64,000 nucleotides of DNA from positions 1,240,001-1,304,000 of the forward strand of contig NZ_CP076854.1 in the NCBI RefSeq assembly GCF_018987265.1, read 5' to 3'. The notes under the pieces are model-generated. The model had not been told where the DNA came from. It made no database searches and saw only the letters and a program-made list of their open reading frames with translations. This DNA comes from Rhizobium sp. WYJ-E13 (GTDB lineage: Bacteria; Pseudomonadota; Alphaproteobacteria; Rhizobiales; Rhizobiaceae). Positions 17,270 through 25,394 of the stretch are shown here, piece by piece. Made by a program: the position numbers and the translations under genes. Positions within the stretch are counted from its first letter, which is position 1. Every line of letters starts with the position of its first letter.

Positions 17270-17640
17270 GGAAACGATCGAAGCTCGTATCGGTGATCGA
17301 TGACGACGAGTCTGTTCGAGAAGCTCTCCCAGACCTGCTCCGGTCGCTCGGCCTATCCGTCGAAGCGTTTCCTTCAGCGGAGGCGTTTCTCGGGTCGCAG
17401 GCACTGGGGGCCAGCGACGGCATCATCCTGGACGTGGCGATGCCGGGCATGACGGGACCGGAACTGCAAAGGGAACTACGAGACAGAAACCTGCAAATTC
17501 CGATCATTTTTGTGACAGCGTTCGCTGACGACATGGTGCGCGAGCGCGTGATACGGGACGGGGCGGTGGAGTGCCTGTTCAAGCCGTTCAGTGAAGACGA
17601 GCTGCAGAATGCGCTTCGCCTCGCCTCGCTCGTGATCTGA
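17266..17640 (+). CDS. Receiver-only response regulator (second cassette)
   Basis: A 124-residue receiver with VIDDDESVREALPDLL, ILDVAMPGMTG (Asp56), IIFVTAFADD and CLFKPFSEDEL. It has no output domain. It is a clear paralogue of the receiver at 14116, in the same arrangement after its kinase with a 4-bp ATGA overlap. The pair suggests duplication of a whole kinase-receiver cassette. It ends the four-gene signalling operon; a hairpin follows at 17654. Confidence 0.92.
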   Translation: MRKRSKLVSVIDDDESVREALPDLLRSLGLSVEAFPSAEAFLGSQALGASDGIILDVAMPGMTGPELQRELRDRNLQIPIIFVTAFADDMVRERVIRDGAVECLFKPFSEDELQNALRLASLVI

Positions 17641-17653
17641 CGATTCAGCCTTG

Positions 17654-17682
17654 GTCCCTCGCGGTACCGCTATTGAGGGGAC
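17654..17682 (+). terminator. Possible terminator after the kinase cassettes
   Basis: GTCCCTC pairs with GAGGGGAC around a 14-nt loop with one bulged G. No T-run follows, so this is weak evidence. Confidence 0.33.
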
Positions 17683-17762
17683 TGTTGTGGGTTTCGACGG
17701 AAAGCGATGTTCGGAGAGATCTCGACTTCGTCATTGTTGGACAACGAACAGCATCGTAAATA

Positions 17763-17793
17763 CCAAAGTATCGGCGATACCATAGTGCAATGG
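17763..17793 (+). promoter_or_regulatory. Shared operator/promoter element, copy C
   Basis: CCAAAGTATCG-G-CGATACC (inner 6-1-6 palindrome perfect, 17768-17780) is followed by ATAGTGCAATGG, with TGCAAT at 17786-17791 as the -10-like box. It lies about 65 bp before the epoxide hydrolase ATG. Layout and spacing match copies A and B. Confidence 0.6.
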
Positions 17794-17858
17794 TTCCCAC
17801 GCCAGTTCAATGTGACCTTCCTCCCACTCAACCCAGGCAAACACTTAGGAGGATGCCC

Positions 17859-19157
17859 ATGTCCGGTATACAGCCCGAAGTCACACGTCGAACTCTTCTT
17901 GCCGCCGCCACAGCCGTAGGCGCGGTGGGTATGCTGCCGGGAACGCTCACCGCTTCGACCACGAGTCCCGATATTAAACCGTTCAAGTTCTCGGCTACCG
18001 ACGAGCAGCTTAAGGATCTTCAACGTCGTGTTGAAGCCACCCGCTGGCCCGACCGCGAGACGGTGTCCGACGATACGCAGGGTGTGCGGCTCGACACGAT
18101 CCAGAAGGTCGCCAAATACTGGCGCGCCCATGACTGGCGCAAGGTCGAGGCCCGGCTCAATTCCTTCCCGCAGTTCATGACCGAGATCGACGGCCTGGAC
18201 ATTCATTTCATCCATGTGAAGTCCAAGCACGAAAATGCGCTGCCCATCATCATCACCCATGGCTGGCCGGGCTCGATCATCGAGCAAATGAAGATCATCA
18301 AGCCGCTCACCGATCCGACCGCCTTCGGCGGCACGGAGGCCGATGCCTTCCACGTCGTCATCCCCTCACTGCCGGGCTATGGCTTCTCAGGCAAGCCAAA
18401 GCAGCCCGGCTGGAATCCGCCACGCATCGCCAAGGCCTGGGCCGTGCTGATGCAGCGTCTTGGCTACACGAAATACGTCGCCCAGGGTGGCGACTGGGGC
18501 AATGCCGTTTCCGAACTGATGGCGGTGCAGGAGCCTCCGGGTTTGCTCGGCATTCACACCAATATGGCAGCGACTGTGCCGGCCGATATCGCCAAGGCGC
18601 TTTCGGCCGGAAGCCCGGCCCCGGCCGATCTTTCGGCCGATGAAAAGCGCGCCTACGAACAGCTCGACGATTTCTACAAGAACGGTCTCGGCTATGCGAT
18701 CGAGATGAATAACCGGCCGCAGACGCTCTACGGCATCGTCGACTCGCCGATCGGGCTCGCCTCCTGGATGCTCGACCACGATATCAGAAGCTACCGGATG
18801 ATCGCCCGCTCCTTCGACGGCGAGAAGGAAGGCCTGACGCCCGATGATGTGCTCGACAATGTCACGCTCTATTGGCTGACGAATACGGCGATCTCGTCTG
18901 CGCGCCTCTACTGGGACAATGCGCATTTCCCATCCGGCGGCTTTTTTGATCCGCGCGGCATCAAGATCCCGGTCGCCGTCAGCGCCTTCCCGGACGAAAT
19001 CTATCAGGCGCCGCAGAGCTGGGCGGAAAAGGCCTATCCGAAGCTCATCCACTACAACAGGCCGGAAAAGGGCGGGCATTTTGCCGCCTGGGAACAGCCG
19101 GAGCTGTTTGCCGACGAGCTGCGCGCCTCCTTCAAGTCGCTGCGCGACGAAACCTAG
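17859..19157 (+). CDS. Tat-exported epoxide hydrolase (EHN-type alpha/beta hydrolase)
   Basis: A 432-residue protein. The N-terminus has a twin-arginine signal (VTRRTLLAAATAVGAVG) and a likely cleavage site near TASTTS. An epoxide-hydrolase N-terminal domain follows (FKFSATDEQLKDLQRRVEATRWPD), then the hydrolase core with HGWPGS, the nucleophile elbow GGDWGN (Asp) and KGGHFAAWEQPE with the catalytic His. These enzymes open epoxides to diols; the Tat signal puts it in the periplasm. AGGAGG (17847-17852) decides the ATG at 17859 over one at 17853. The promoter element at 17763 ties it to the shared regulon. Its base composition looks more like the chromosomal genes after 24441 than like its neighbours. 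Confidence 0.88.
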   Translation: MSGIQPEVTRRTLLAAATAVGAVGMLPGTLTASTTSPDIKPFKFSATDEQLKDLQRRVEATRWPDRETVSDDTQGVRLDTIQKVAKYWRAHDWRKVEARLNSFPQFMTEIDGLDIHFIHVKSKHENALPIIITHGWPGSIIEQMKIIKPLTDPTAFGGTEADAFHVVIPSLPGYGFSGKPKQPGWNPPRIAKAWAVLMQRLGYTKYVAQGGDWGNAVSELMAVQEPPGLLGIHTNMAATVPADIAKALSAGSPAPADLSADEKRAYEQLDDFYKNGLGYAIEMNNRPQTLYGIVDSPIGLASWMLDHDIRSYRMIARSFDGEKEGLTPDDVLDNVTLYWLTNTAISSARLYWDNAHFPSGGFFDPRGIKIPVAVSAFPDEIYQAPQSWAEKAYPKLIHYNRPEKGGHFAAWEQPELFADELRASFKSLRDET

Positions 19158-19321
19158 GGCGGCACTTAACTCCACGGCTCCTAATTCTTTCCCACCCGGT
19201 GTATCGAACCAATCAGCCGGAGAAGTCACCTCTGATGCTGCGAACCTCCAACGCCATCATGAACTTTCCTATCGTGGCGCTTCGCCGCCACAATGGATCT
19301 GTGCTGCTAGATCGGAGACAG

Positions 19322-20209
19322 ATGATGAAACTTCCTTTTGCAATTGCTGAAATCACCTGCCTCATGTTGTTCGCAACAGCATTAGCCCCGCAGTTGTCAG
19401 CAGCAGAATCAAAAACTCCTGCTGCAACGATTGATCGGCTTTACCGGGTCGACTGCGGCCACTCCCTCGCGAATGACGAGTCCGTCTGGACGCCCGGCGA
19501 GAATAAGGGCAAGTCGATTGAATTCTCCTCGACATGTTATCTCATCCAGCACCGTGGCGACTACATCATGTGGGATACAGGGGTACCTGAGACGGCGATC
19601 GGCGATCCGGAGGGATGGTCGACACTTCCCAGTCTAATCGTCTATCATCTCGACAAGACGATCTCTTCGCAGCTTGCTGAAATTGGACTGAAGCCAGCGG
19701 ATATCGACTACGTCGTCGTATCACATACCCATGGCGACCATATCGGTAACGTAGGACTCTTTCCGGACGCAACCGTTGTAATGCAGCAGCCGGAATACGA
19801 ATGGATCAACTCGCCTCCACCGTCAGACCCGAACCTCAACACTCTCGTGCAATTGGCCCGGAAGCTGCTCGGACATCCCCACCGTCTTAAACTCGTGACT
19901 GGAGACGTCGATCTATTTCGCGACGGTAGCGTCAGATTGCTGTCCACGCCGGGGCATACCCCGGGTAGCCAGTCGCTGATGGTCCATTTGGCCAAGGCTG
20001 GTTACGTCATCCTGTCCGGAGATGTGGCACACCTCGAAGACAACTTCGAGCGGGACATCGTTCCTGCGCTGAACGTCGATAAGGCCGAATCCATCTCGTC
20101 GATGGACCGGATCAAGCAAATAATGAGCGAATACGATGCGCAGCTCTTCATCAACCACGACAAGCACCAGACCGACGGGCTCAAGCTTTTGCCGGATTTT
20201 TACGATTGA
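19322..20209 (+). CDS. Exported MBL-fold lactonase-like hydrolase
   Basis: A 295-residue metallo-beta-lactamase-fold protein with a signal peptide (IAEITCLMLFATALAPQLSA). The dinuclear metal motif is SHTHGDHIGN, with a second-shell His in STPGHTPGSQSLMV, Asp in LSGDVAH and a final His in FINHDKHQTD. Length and the RVDCGH start of the mature part match the AHL-lactonase group (AiiA/AttM/AiiB), which opens homoserine lactones or other gamma-lactones. The ATG at 19322 follows GGAGACAG; a GTG at 19199 would extend past the signal peptide. It lies 164 bp after the epoxide hydrolase, whose diol products could lactonise. Both act outside the cytoplasm. Confidence 0.85.
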   Translation: MMKLPFAIAEITCLMLFATALAPQLSAAESKTPAATIDRLYRVDCGHSLANDESVWTPGENKGKSIEFSSTCYLIQHRGDYIMWDTGVPETAIGDPEGWSTLPSLIVYHLDKTISSQLAEIGLKPADIDYVVVSHTHGDHIGNVGLFPDATVVMQQPEYEWINSPPPSDPNLNTLVQLARKLLGHPHRLKLVTGDVDLFRDGSVRLLSTPGHTPGSQSLMVHLAKAGYVILSGDVAHLEDNFERDIVPALNVDKAESISSMDRIKQIMSEYDAQLFINHDKHQTDGLKLLPDFYD

Positions 20210-20430
20210 ACCTGTGATTCGAGCTATCGATGCACGAACGCTTTACCATTCCCGTCGAAGCGGGATTATATCGCGTCATCCGCAACAACGGACCCGGCGA
20301 TGGGTTGGAATGCGAGGACGACTGCCGGAGGGCCGGGCTTCCGACCGTCACGAAGGTATGGCCCAGTGGACATTTGATAGTCGCTTGCCAAACTTTAAAG
20401 TTGAGTCATCATCGCGCCGTCGTAGCGTCA

Positions 20431-20972
20431 ATGCATGGGGGTCATGTGGCGGGAACGAGGACAGCGATCGTCGAAGCTGTTGCAGCGGCAACCCCGCTGG
20501 CCTTCGTCTATTTCAGCGGCTGGGCATACCTGTCAGTCTACTTGGCTGAATTCGATATCGACGCCACACAGGTCAACATTTCGCTCGCTACGGTTTTGGT
20601 TTATGCCTTCGTTCCCATTGGCCGGTTCTCGGGACGATCGTAATAGTCGCTGTCATTTATCTACTGGCGACCATGTATCGGCCTCTCATGAAACCCGCGA
20701 GACGCGCCGCGCCCTTTCTCCTTTTAACGATGTCTGCGGCACTGCTGTTCGCTGTCAAGGAGTCGGCTCGCGCCGAAGCCCATCGGATGGCCTCGCTGGT
20801 ATGGCAGGGCAAGAAATCGATCAGCAATGTCGTGGTGAAATCTCCCGACAAGCCCGACCAGACATACAACGCGTACACGAGCTGCAAAGATTCGCGACGC
20901 CTTCGCCAGATTTTGGGGACGAACGAGACGATGTACGTCCTTTGCAGGAACGTGACGATCCGCAAGATGTGA
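20431..20972 (+). pseudogene. Frameshifted small membrane protein
   Basis: Two adjoining frames read as one protein. The first (from ATG 20431 or GTG 20446) gives VEAVAAATPLAFVYFSGWAY and further hydrophobic sequence to FVPIG at about 20620. Adding one base there lets the sequence continue as GPVLGTIVIVAVIYLLATMY and on to the stop at 20972. About 175 residues result with three likely membrane helices and a polar, Cys-containing C-terminal part. I do not recognise the family. The break may be a real mutation or a base-calling error in a C run (ggccgg). Confidence 0.5.
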
Positions 20973-21143
20973 TCGTGAAGGTCTATGAATTCCTGACCCA
21001 GATGAAGTTCTTCGAGAACCTCGACGCCTTCGCCGATCATGCGATCCATCGAGCATTCAAGGCACCTGTCGTGAATCCAAGCTACCAGGCACGGGTGTGT
21101 GTGGCGCGCACGAGGCTGCCATGCCGTCCTCGAACAGATCTGT

Positions 21144-21338
21144 CTAGTCCTTGTCCTTCTTCCACTTCCTCAAGGCTTCTCTGCGTTTGCCTTGACCGAC
21201 AATTTTGCGCCCGATCCGGGCCGGCGCGAGTCCTTCTTTCAGCGGAAGGCCGCTGACCCCTTCGCTCCCGCGCACCGACCTGCCCAGCGGGCTCGACTTC
21301 TTAGCCTTTTCGTCCTCCTTCCGATTATCGTCCGACAA
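21144..21338 (-). CDS. Small, very basic hypothetical protein (TTG start)
   Basis: A 64-residue hydrophilic protein, rich in Lys, Arg and Glu and without membrane segments; it ends in GKRREALRKWKKDKD. The start is TTG at 21338, supported by AGGAGGCAGAT directly before it, the best ribosome site in this region. It lies 93 bp after the FtsH-like gene on the same strand and may be the third gene of that unit. The charge suggests nucleic-acid binding or a disordered partner or substrate of the protease. The function is unknown. Confidence 0.6.
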   Translation of the reverse strand: MSDDNRKEDEKAKKSSPLGRSVRGSEGVSGLPLKEGLAPARIGRKIVGQGKRREALRKWKKDKD

Positions 21339-21431
21339 ATCTGCCTCCTACATGTCAATGCGCTCTTCACACGAGTTCATCGTCCTAGTGCAAAACCGCA
21401 GTTAAATGGAGCGCCGATGCCTCAAAAAACG

Positions 21432-23318
21432 CTAGAGCGAATGCTGCTCTACCGACCTCGCCGTCCCTGCGCGCTCTAGTTTAACAGAACCGTGGGTTAC
21501 AATGTCACCTGCAAGCCCAAGGATTCTCTCTCGGTCCTCCATCAACATGTCCCGCACTCGTTTCCACTGGTCTTCAAGGATCTGTGCCACTTCAACTTCC
21601 ATCCTTTCCGGGAGTGGCCGGTCGGCTAAATCCTTGATGGCGCCCATGAAAACCGGAGATTTGCCGAGTCCGTAACTGCCAACCATTCGCCTCGCGACAG
21701 CAGTCGCCCGCTCGATGTCGCTGCCCATGACCCCGCCCGCTCCGATTGATCGATTGCCGAATACCACAAGCTCGGCAGCCATACCCGCCAAGGACACCGC
21801 AATTCGATTTAGCAGGCTCGTCTCTGTCGGAAAGTGATCAGGCTCCAGATCATAAACTGTACTTCCGCCAATGGATCCATCACCATTTGGGTCGAAGCTG
21901 TCCCTGATCTCGATAGTCGCGGCCGTCGCGTAACCTAGTGCCAGCGAAACTAAGGCATGCCCGGCTTCATGTGCTGCTAGCCTGAGCAACTGCTCGGGCG
22001 AATAATGATGCTTTTCAGGAAGCTGGGCCTCCAAGTCGTGCAATTCCAGTTCTCTATTCTCATTCCTTGCATTGCGTAGAGCATTCTGGACCAAGCGTGC
22101 GATATCCGCGCCCGGCCTTCCCTCAAGATGCAACGCGATATCAACCAGAGAATCGAGTGGCAGCACGCCACCTGCGTGATAGTTCAGGATTTCTGCTCTC
22201 GTCCGGCTATCTGGCAGCGAAAGCACGAAGTGGTCGTCAATCCTTCCAGCGCGCAAGATCGCCGCGTCAATCCAGTCGGGATAGTTTGTAGCACCAACTA
22301 CGACGACGCCCTCCCCAAGACTCGACAATAGGGTTAGGAAGTCTGTGACGACGACTTGCCAATACTGATCGTTATGATTGCCGGACGGTCGCGCAAGCCT
22401 TTTGCCTATAGCGTCGATTTCATCGATGAAGAGGACAGCGCCCCTCCCATCATTCACGTTCTCGAAGGTCTTTCGCATCGCCGCGAGCATGTCATCTAGC
22501 GCCCCAGCCGACTGCCAGGCGCCGACCGTCACAGAAACCAGCCTCATCCCGAGCGCGGTCGCGAGCGCCGATGCGAACAGCGTCTTCCCTGTTCCGGGTG
22601 GACCCGAGATCAACACCCCTGCCCGCGCAAGTTTCCACTCAAGCTTCCTCAGACGCCATCGCGACACGTTATCGACAAGATCCCTTGCCCACGGCTTGAC
22701 CTCATCGTAGCCGGGCAGCTCGAACAGATCCGGACCAACAACGTCTGGCTTTTCGAAACGATCGAGTTCCTCAATATCGTCTTCGGAAAGGATTGGCCTG
22801 AGAATGGCTGCGAGCAGAACATTCTGTGGGCGTCCGACCAAGACAGATGCCAATTTGCTGCGGAATGGCGCTTTGCCGGACAGACGCCTCGCGGCGTTGA
22901 GGTGCTGAACTGTCGGCGGCTCCAAAAACAGGACGGCGGTTGCCGCAAAGCGCACGTCTCGCGGAACCTCAGTGATGTCTCGGGCGATCAAAATGTCCAG
23001 CCCCTTCAGATCGAAGATCGATGCGGGCCTGTGTGGAGTCCCCTTTTTCCGGACCGGGTTCGCAAGACGAACCCGACTATCTTTGTCGACCCAGTCATCG
23101 GCCCACCGATCCCGCAAGGTGCCAAGAATTGCTAGTGCGGCGGCCTCATACTCCTCAGTGCGGTATCCCAGGGGAACAACGAAGACAAGGAAGCCATTGA
23201 CGCCATGCCGCAGTCGGCCAATTCCTCTCATCGCTCGAACCAGGCCACAGCCAGCTAGGAATACGCCTGAATCCTTTGAAAGCTTTTGGTTTCGGGTCCT
23301 CGCGTCGACGAACTGCAT
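21432..23318 (-). CDS. Soluble FtsH-like AAA+ ATPase with M41 zinc-protease domain
   Basis: A 628-residue protein. The first 200 residues are unlike FtsH and have no clear membrane helices. The AAA+ module follows: Walker A GPPGTGKT (about 237-244), Walker B VLFIDEIDAIG, and a second region of homology GATNYPDWIDAAILRAGRIDD, in which two Arg fingers remain but the third FtsH Arg is Asp. The protease domain has the zinc site HEAGH and the third ligand Asp in MGSDIERAT. It should be an ATP-driven cytoplasmic protease. Its ATG lies 1 bp after the preceding stop (coupled). The N-terminal domain probably selects substrates. Related membrane-free FtsH proteins exist on accessory DNA; the role is unknown. 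Confidence 0.85.
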   Translation of the reverse strand: MQFVDARTRNQKLSKDSGVFLAGCGLVRAMRGIGRLRHGVNGFLVFVVPLGYRTEEYEAAALAILGTLRDRWADDWVDKDSRVRLANPVRKKGTPHRPASIFDLKGLDILIARDITEVPRDVRFAATAVLFLEPPTVQHLNAARRLSGKAPFRSKLASVLVGRPQNVLLAAILRPILSEDDIEELDRFEKPDVVGPDLFELPGYDEVKPWARDLVDNVSRWRLRKLEWKLARAGVLISGPPGTGKTLFASALATALGMRLVSVTVGAWQSAGALDDMLAAMRKTFENVNDGRGAVLFIDEIDAIGKRLARPSGNHNDQYWQVVVTDFLTLLSSLGEGVVVVGATNYPDWIDAAILRAGRIDDHFVLSLPDSRTRAEILNYHAGGVLPLDSLVDIALHLEGRPGADIARLVQNALRNARNENRELELHDLEAQLPEKHHYSPEQLLRLAAHEAGHALVSLALGYATAATIEIRDSFDPNGDGSIGGSTVYDLEPDHFPTETSLLNRIAVSLAGMAAELVVFGNRSIGAGGVMGSDIERATAVARRMVGSYGLGKSPVFMGAIKDLADRPLPERMEVEVAQILEDQWKRVRDMLMEDRERILGLAGDIVTHGSVKLERAGTARSVEQHSL

Positions 23319-23319
23319 T

Positions 23320-23622
23320 CTAATTGCCCCTGCTCTGATCCCGCTGCGACAGGCGATACCAATTGTTCATGGTCCGCGCGACGCCGCGCTCGGGATCCAA
23401 GTAGAAGAGCTGGCTGGTGATGATCTCCTTGCCGTCCTCGAGACGGGGATGACCGGTCACAATCCCCTTCAATGCGTAGGCGCGTCCCAGTACGGCCCGA
23501 TAGCTATCCAGCAATGGAGCATTTGCGATGACGCCTATTTCGATTTGGCCTGCATTCGCTCGGCGAAGGTCCTCCAGCAGGCGCTCTGTCGTTTGGCTGT
23601 CTATCCATTGAAACGTGTTCAA
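23320..23622 (-). CDS. Small hypothetical protein coupled to the FtsH-like gene (TTG start)
   Basis: A 100-residue soluble protein. The start is TTG at 23622 with AGGGGA about 8 bp upstream; no ATG is available. The C-terminal segment GHPRLEDGKEIITSQLFYLD followed by an ARTMNNWYRL tail resembles small rhizobial hypothetical proteins (possibly DUF6634, from memory, unverified). The stop codon lies 1 bp before the ATG of the AAA+ protease, so the two are almost certainly translated together. It could be an adaptor, substrate or antidote for the protease. Confidence 0.7.
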   Translation of the reverse strand: MNTFQWIDSQTTERLLEDLRRANAGQIEIGVIANAPLLDSYRAVLGRAYALKGIVTGHPRLEDGKEIITSQLFYLDPERGVARTMNNWYRLSQRDQSRGN

Positions 23623-23654
23623 GCGGGTTCCCCTGTCGGTTACGATTCGATTTT

Positions 23655-23751
23655 CGCATTTCTTAATTTTCTGATTATCGGCAATTTGAATCTTCGTGTC
23701 CGCATTTCTTTGCGACTAATCAGCAATTGTCAACTATTATTTGATTGCCGA
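23655..23751. promoter_or_regulatory. Repeated elements in the divergent protease/XRE promoter region
   Basis: CGCATTTCTT occurs at 23655-23664 and again at 23701-23710, each followed about 10-18 bp later by CTGAT/CTAAT and GCAATT. TCGGCAAT (23678-23685) and its inverse ATTGCCGA (23744-23751) also frame the region. These are likely binding sites for the XRE-type regulator encoded at 23776. Confidence 0.4.
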
Positions 23752-23775
23752 AGGATTTGATGACACTCAATCCTT

Positions 23776-24045
23776 ATGAGACCGCCATCCCGCCTCCTGA
23801 TAGCCGCTCGCCTTCTCGTCGGTCAGACTCAGATCGAGGTGAGTAATGAATCAGGCGTGAGCTCCAGAACGATCTACATGGCGGAGAATGGCACGGCTGG
23901 TATCGCAAGCGTTGAGAAGCTCGTTCGTCATTACGCCAAGAAAGGTATTTCGTTCTCGCCGCCCACAACAACTTCTGGCTGGAGCCTCCAGGCAGAGTTC
24001 CTCAGACATCAGTATGACGACGAGCATCTATCTTCTGAAAGCTGA
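23776..24045 (+). CDS. XRE-type helix-turn-helix regulator
   Basis: An 89-residue protein whose first two thirds form a Cro/C1-type HTH: SRLLIAARLLVGQTQIEVSN, then SGVSSRTIYMAENGTAGIA, which covers the recognition helix and turn. A short C-terminal part ends in DDEHLSSES. It is transcribed away from the protease operon across a shared promoter region with repeats, so it probably represses that operon and itself. The ATG at 23776 has no close ribosome site. A better-placed ATG at 23760 opens a different, 28-codon frame, which may be a coupled leader. Confidence 0.75.
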   Translation: MRPPSRLLIAARLLVGQTQIEVSNESGVSSRTIYMAENGTAGIASVEKLVRHYAKKGISFSPPTTTSGWSLQAEFLRHQYDDEHLSSES

Positions 24046-24440
24046 GACGCGTTGCATGGAGCACCCGAAGTTATCCCGTAACCGAAGCAAGCCCCCTTTC
24101 GGAATCGCCTTCTGATTTCACCCTGCAATATCGATGCTGGATGTTAGAGTGGACTCGATGTTGCTTCGGCTTTAACCCGGCTCCGATCTTGCCACTCGAT
24201 CAAATAAAGGATTCAGGCGTGGGTTTCTGCGGTTATCCAGTAAAGCCTGCGCATTCGCGAAAGGCACGTCGCCGGCTGAAAAACCTAGAGACCACCCACA
24301 AACTGAACGATAAAAATGTCGGGCGATTCTATAATAATCAATGGTTTGAACAGAGAAAGCCGCTAATATTGAACAGGATTTTTTCCTGAAAGATTGGTTT
24401 TGAACTGATTGCATAAGACGTAGACGGATAGGCGACGCCA
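24046..24440. other. Intergenic stretch, no supported gene
   Basis: This 395-bp stretch is AT-richer than its flanks. An 82-codon frame at 24141-24389 has no ribosome site and no recognisable domain. The stretch probably marks the join between accessory DNA and conserved chromosome, and holds the LysR promoter at its right end. Confidence 0.4.
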
Positions 24441-25394
24441 ATGAGCCACGCTTCGCAATTTACCTGGGACGATCTGCAGTTTTTTCTAGCCGTTGCGCGC
24501 ACCGGTCAACTTTCGACGGCGGCGCGGCAGTTGCGCTCCAGCCATGCGACCGTCTCGCGGCGCATCGACAGGCTGGAATTTGCGCTGAAAGTGAAGCTTT
24601 TCGAGCGAAATCCGCGCGGCTACGTGCTGACCGCCATGGGTGCGCGCTTTGTCGAAACCGCTGAGAAGATGGAGCAGGAGACGGAGCGCCTGCGAGCCGA
24701 TCTTTCCGATGGCTCCGGAAGCCAGCGCGGGCTCGTGCGGCTGAGCGCGCCGGAAGGCTTTGCCAACTTCTTCTTTGCGACGGTGCTGCCACAATTTGCC
24801 GCGCGCCATCCACATCTCGCGCTGGAACTCGTCACCATTCAGCAGATCATGTCGCTGTCGCGCAAGGAGGCGGATATTTCCGTTGTCCTCGACGAGCCGA
24901 AGGGCGGGGCTTATTTTGCGGAGAAGCTCACGGATTACCATCTGCAGGTCTACGCTTCCCGGGACTATCTGGCGCGCGCCGAACCGATCAGCACGCGCGA
25001 CGATCTTCTGAAACATCCTTTCATCAGTTATATCGAGGAAATGATCTTCGCGCCGGGACTGGATTATCTCGGCGACGTGCATCCGCGCATCAAGCCGCAA
25101 TTCCAGAGTTCAAGCATCTTCGCGCAACTGACCGCCACGAGAAACGGCCTCGGCCTCGGCATCCTGCCCTATTTCTTCGCCTGCCGTTATCCTGAGCTTG
25201 TGCGCGTGCTGCCCGACGAAATCGACCTCAAGCGCCACTACTGGATCACCTGCCATCGGGATCTCAAGCAGGCACCGCGCGTGCGCGCCGTCATCGACTT
25301 CCTGCGGGAAACAGTTCGCAGCGAGGATGCCCGTTTTATCCCGCCTTTTATCAGCGTGTCAGGCGCGATACGGAAGGCGAAGGCCGAAACCTGA
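24441..25394 (+). CDS. LysR-family transcriptional regulator
   Basis: A 317-residue LTTR. The winged HTH is at residues 8-67 (FFLAVARTGQLSTAARQLRSSHATVSRRIDRLE), followed by the effector domain with VRLSAPEGFANFF and the GLGLGILPYFFACRYPELVRV segment. Sequence features match the group of LTTRs (AaeR/DsdC-like in outline) with a short effector domain that often control a single neighbour. It is convergent with the cupin gene, with no gap between the stop codons, so the likely target is elsewhere, possibly glutaryl-CoA dehydrogenase at 25964. The effector is unknown. Confidence 0.9.
   Translation: MSHASQFTWDDLQFFLAVARTGQLSTAARQLRSSHATVSRRIDRLEFALKVKLFERNPRGYVLTAMGARFVETAEKMEQETERLRADLSDGSGSQRGLVRLSAPEGFANFFFATVLPQFAARHPHLALELVTIQQIMSLSRKEADISVVLDEPKGGAYFAEKLTDYHLQVYASRDYLARAEPISTRDDLLKHPFISYIEEMIFAPGLDYLGDVHPRIKPQFQSSSIFAQLTATRNGLGLGILPYFFACRYPELVRVLPDEIDLKRHYWITCHRDLKQAPRVRAVIDFLRETVRSEDARFIPPFISVSGAIRKAKAET

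Noticed and set aside
20446..20643. Complete small membrane protein ending at 20643
   Set aside because: The hydrophobic sequence clearly continues in the next frame, so a frameshift is the better reading.
24141..24389. Frame of 82 codons before the LysR gene
   Set aside because: No ribosome site, mixed composition and no recognisable fold.
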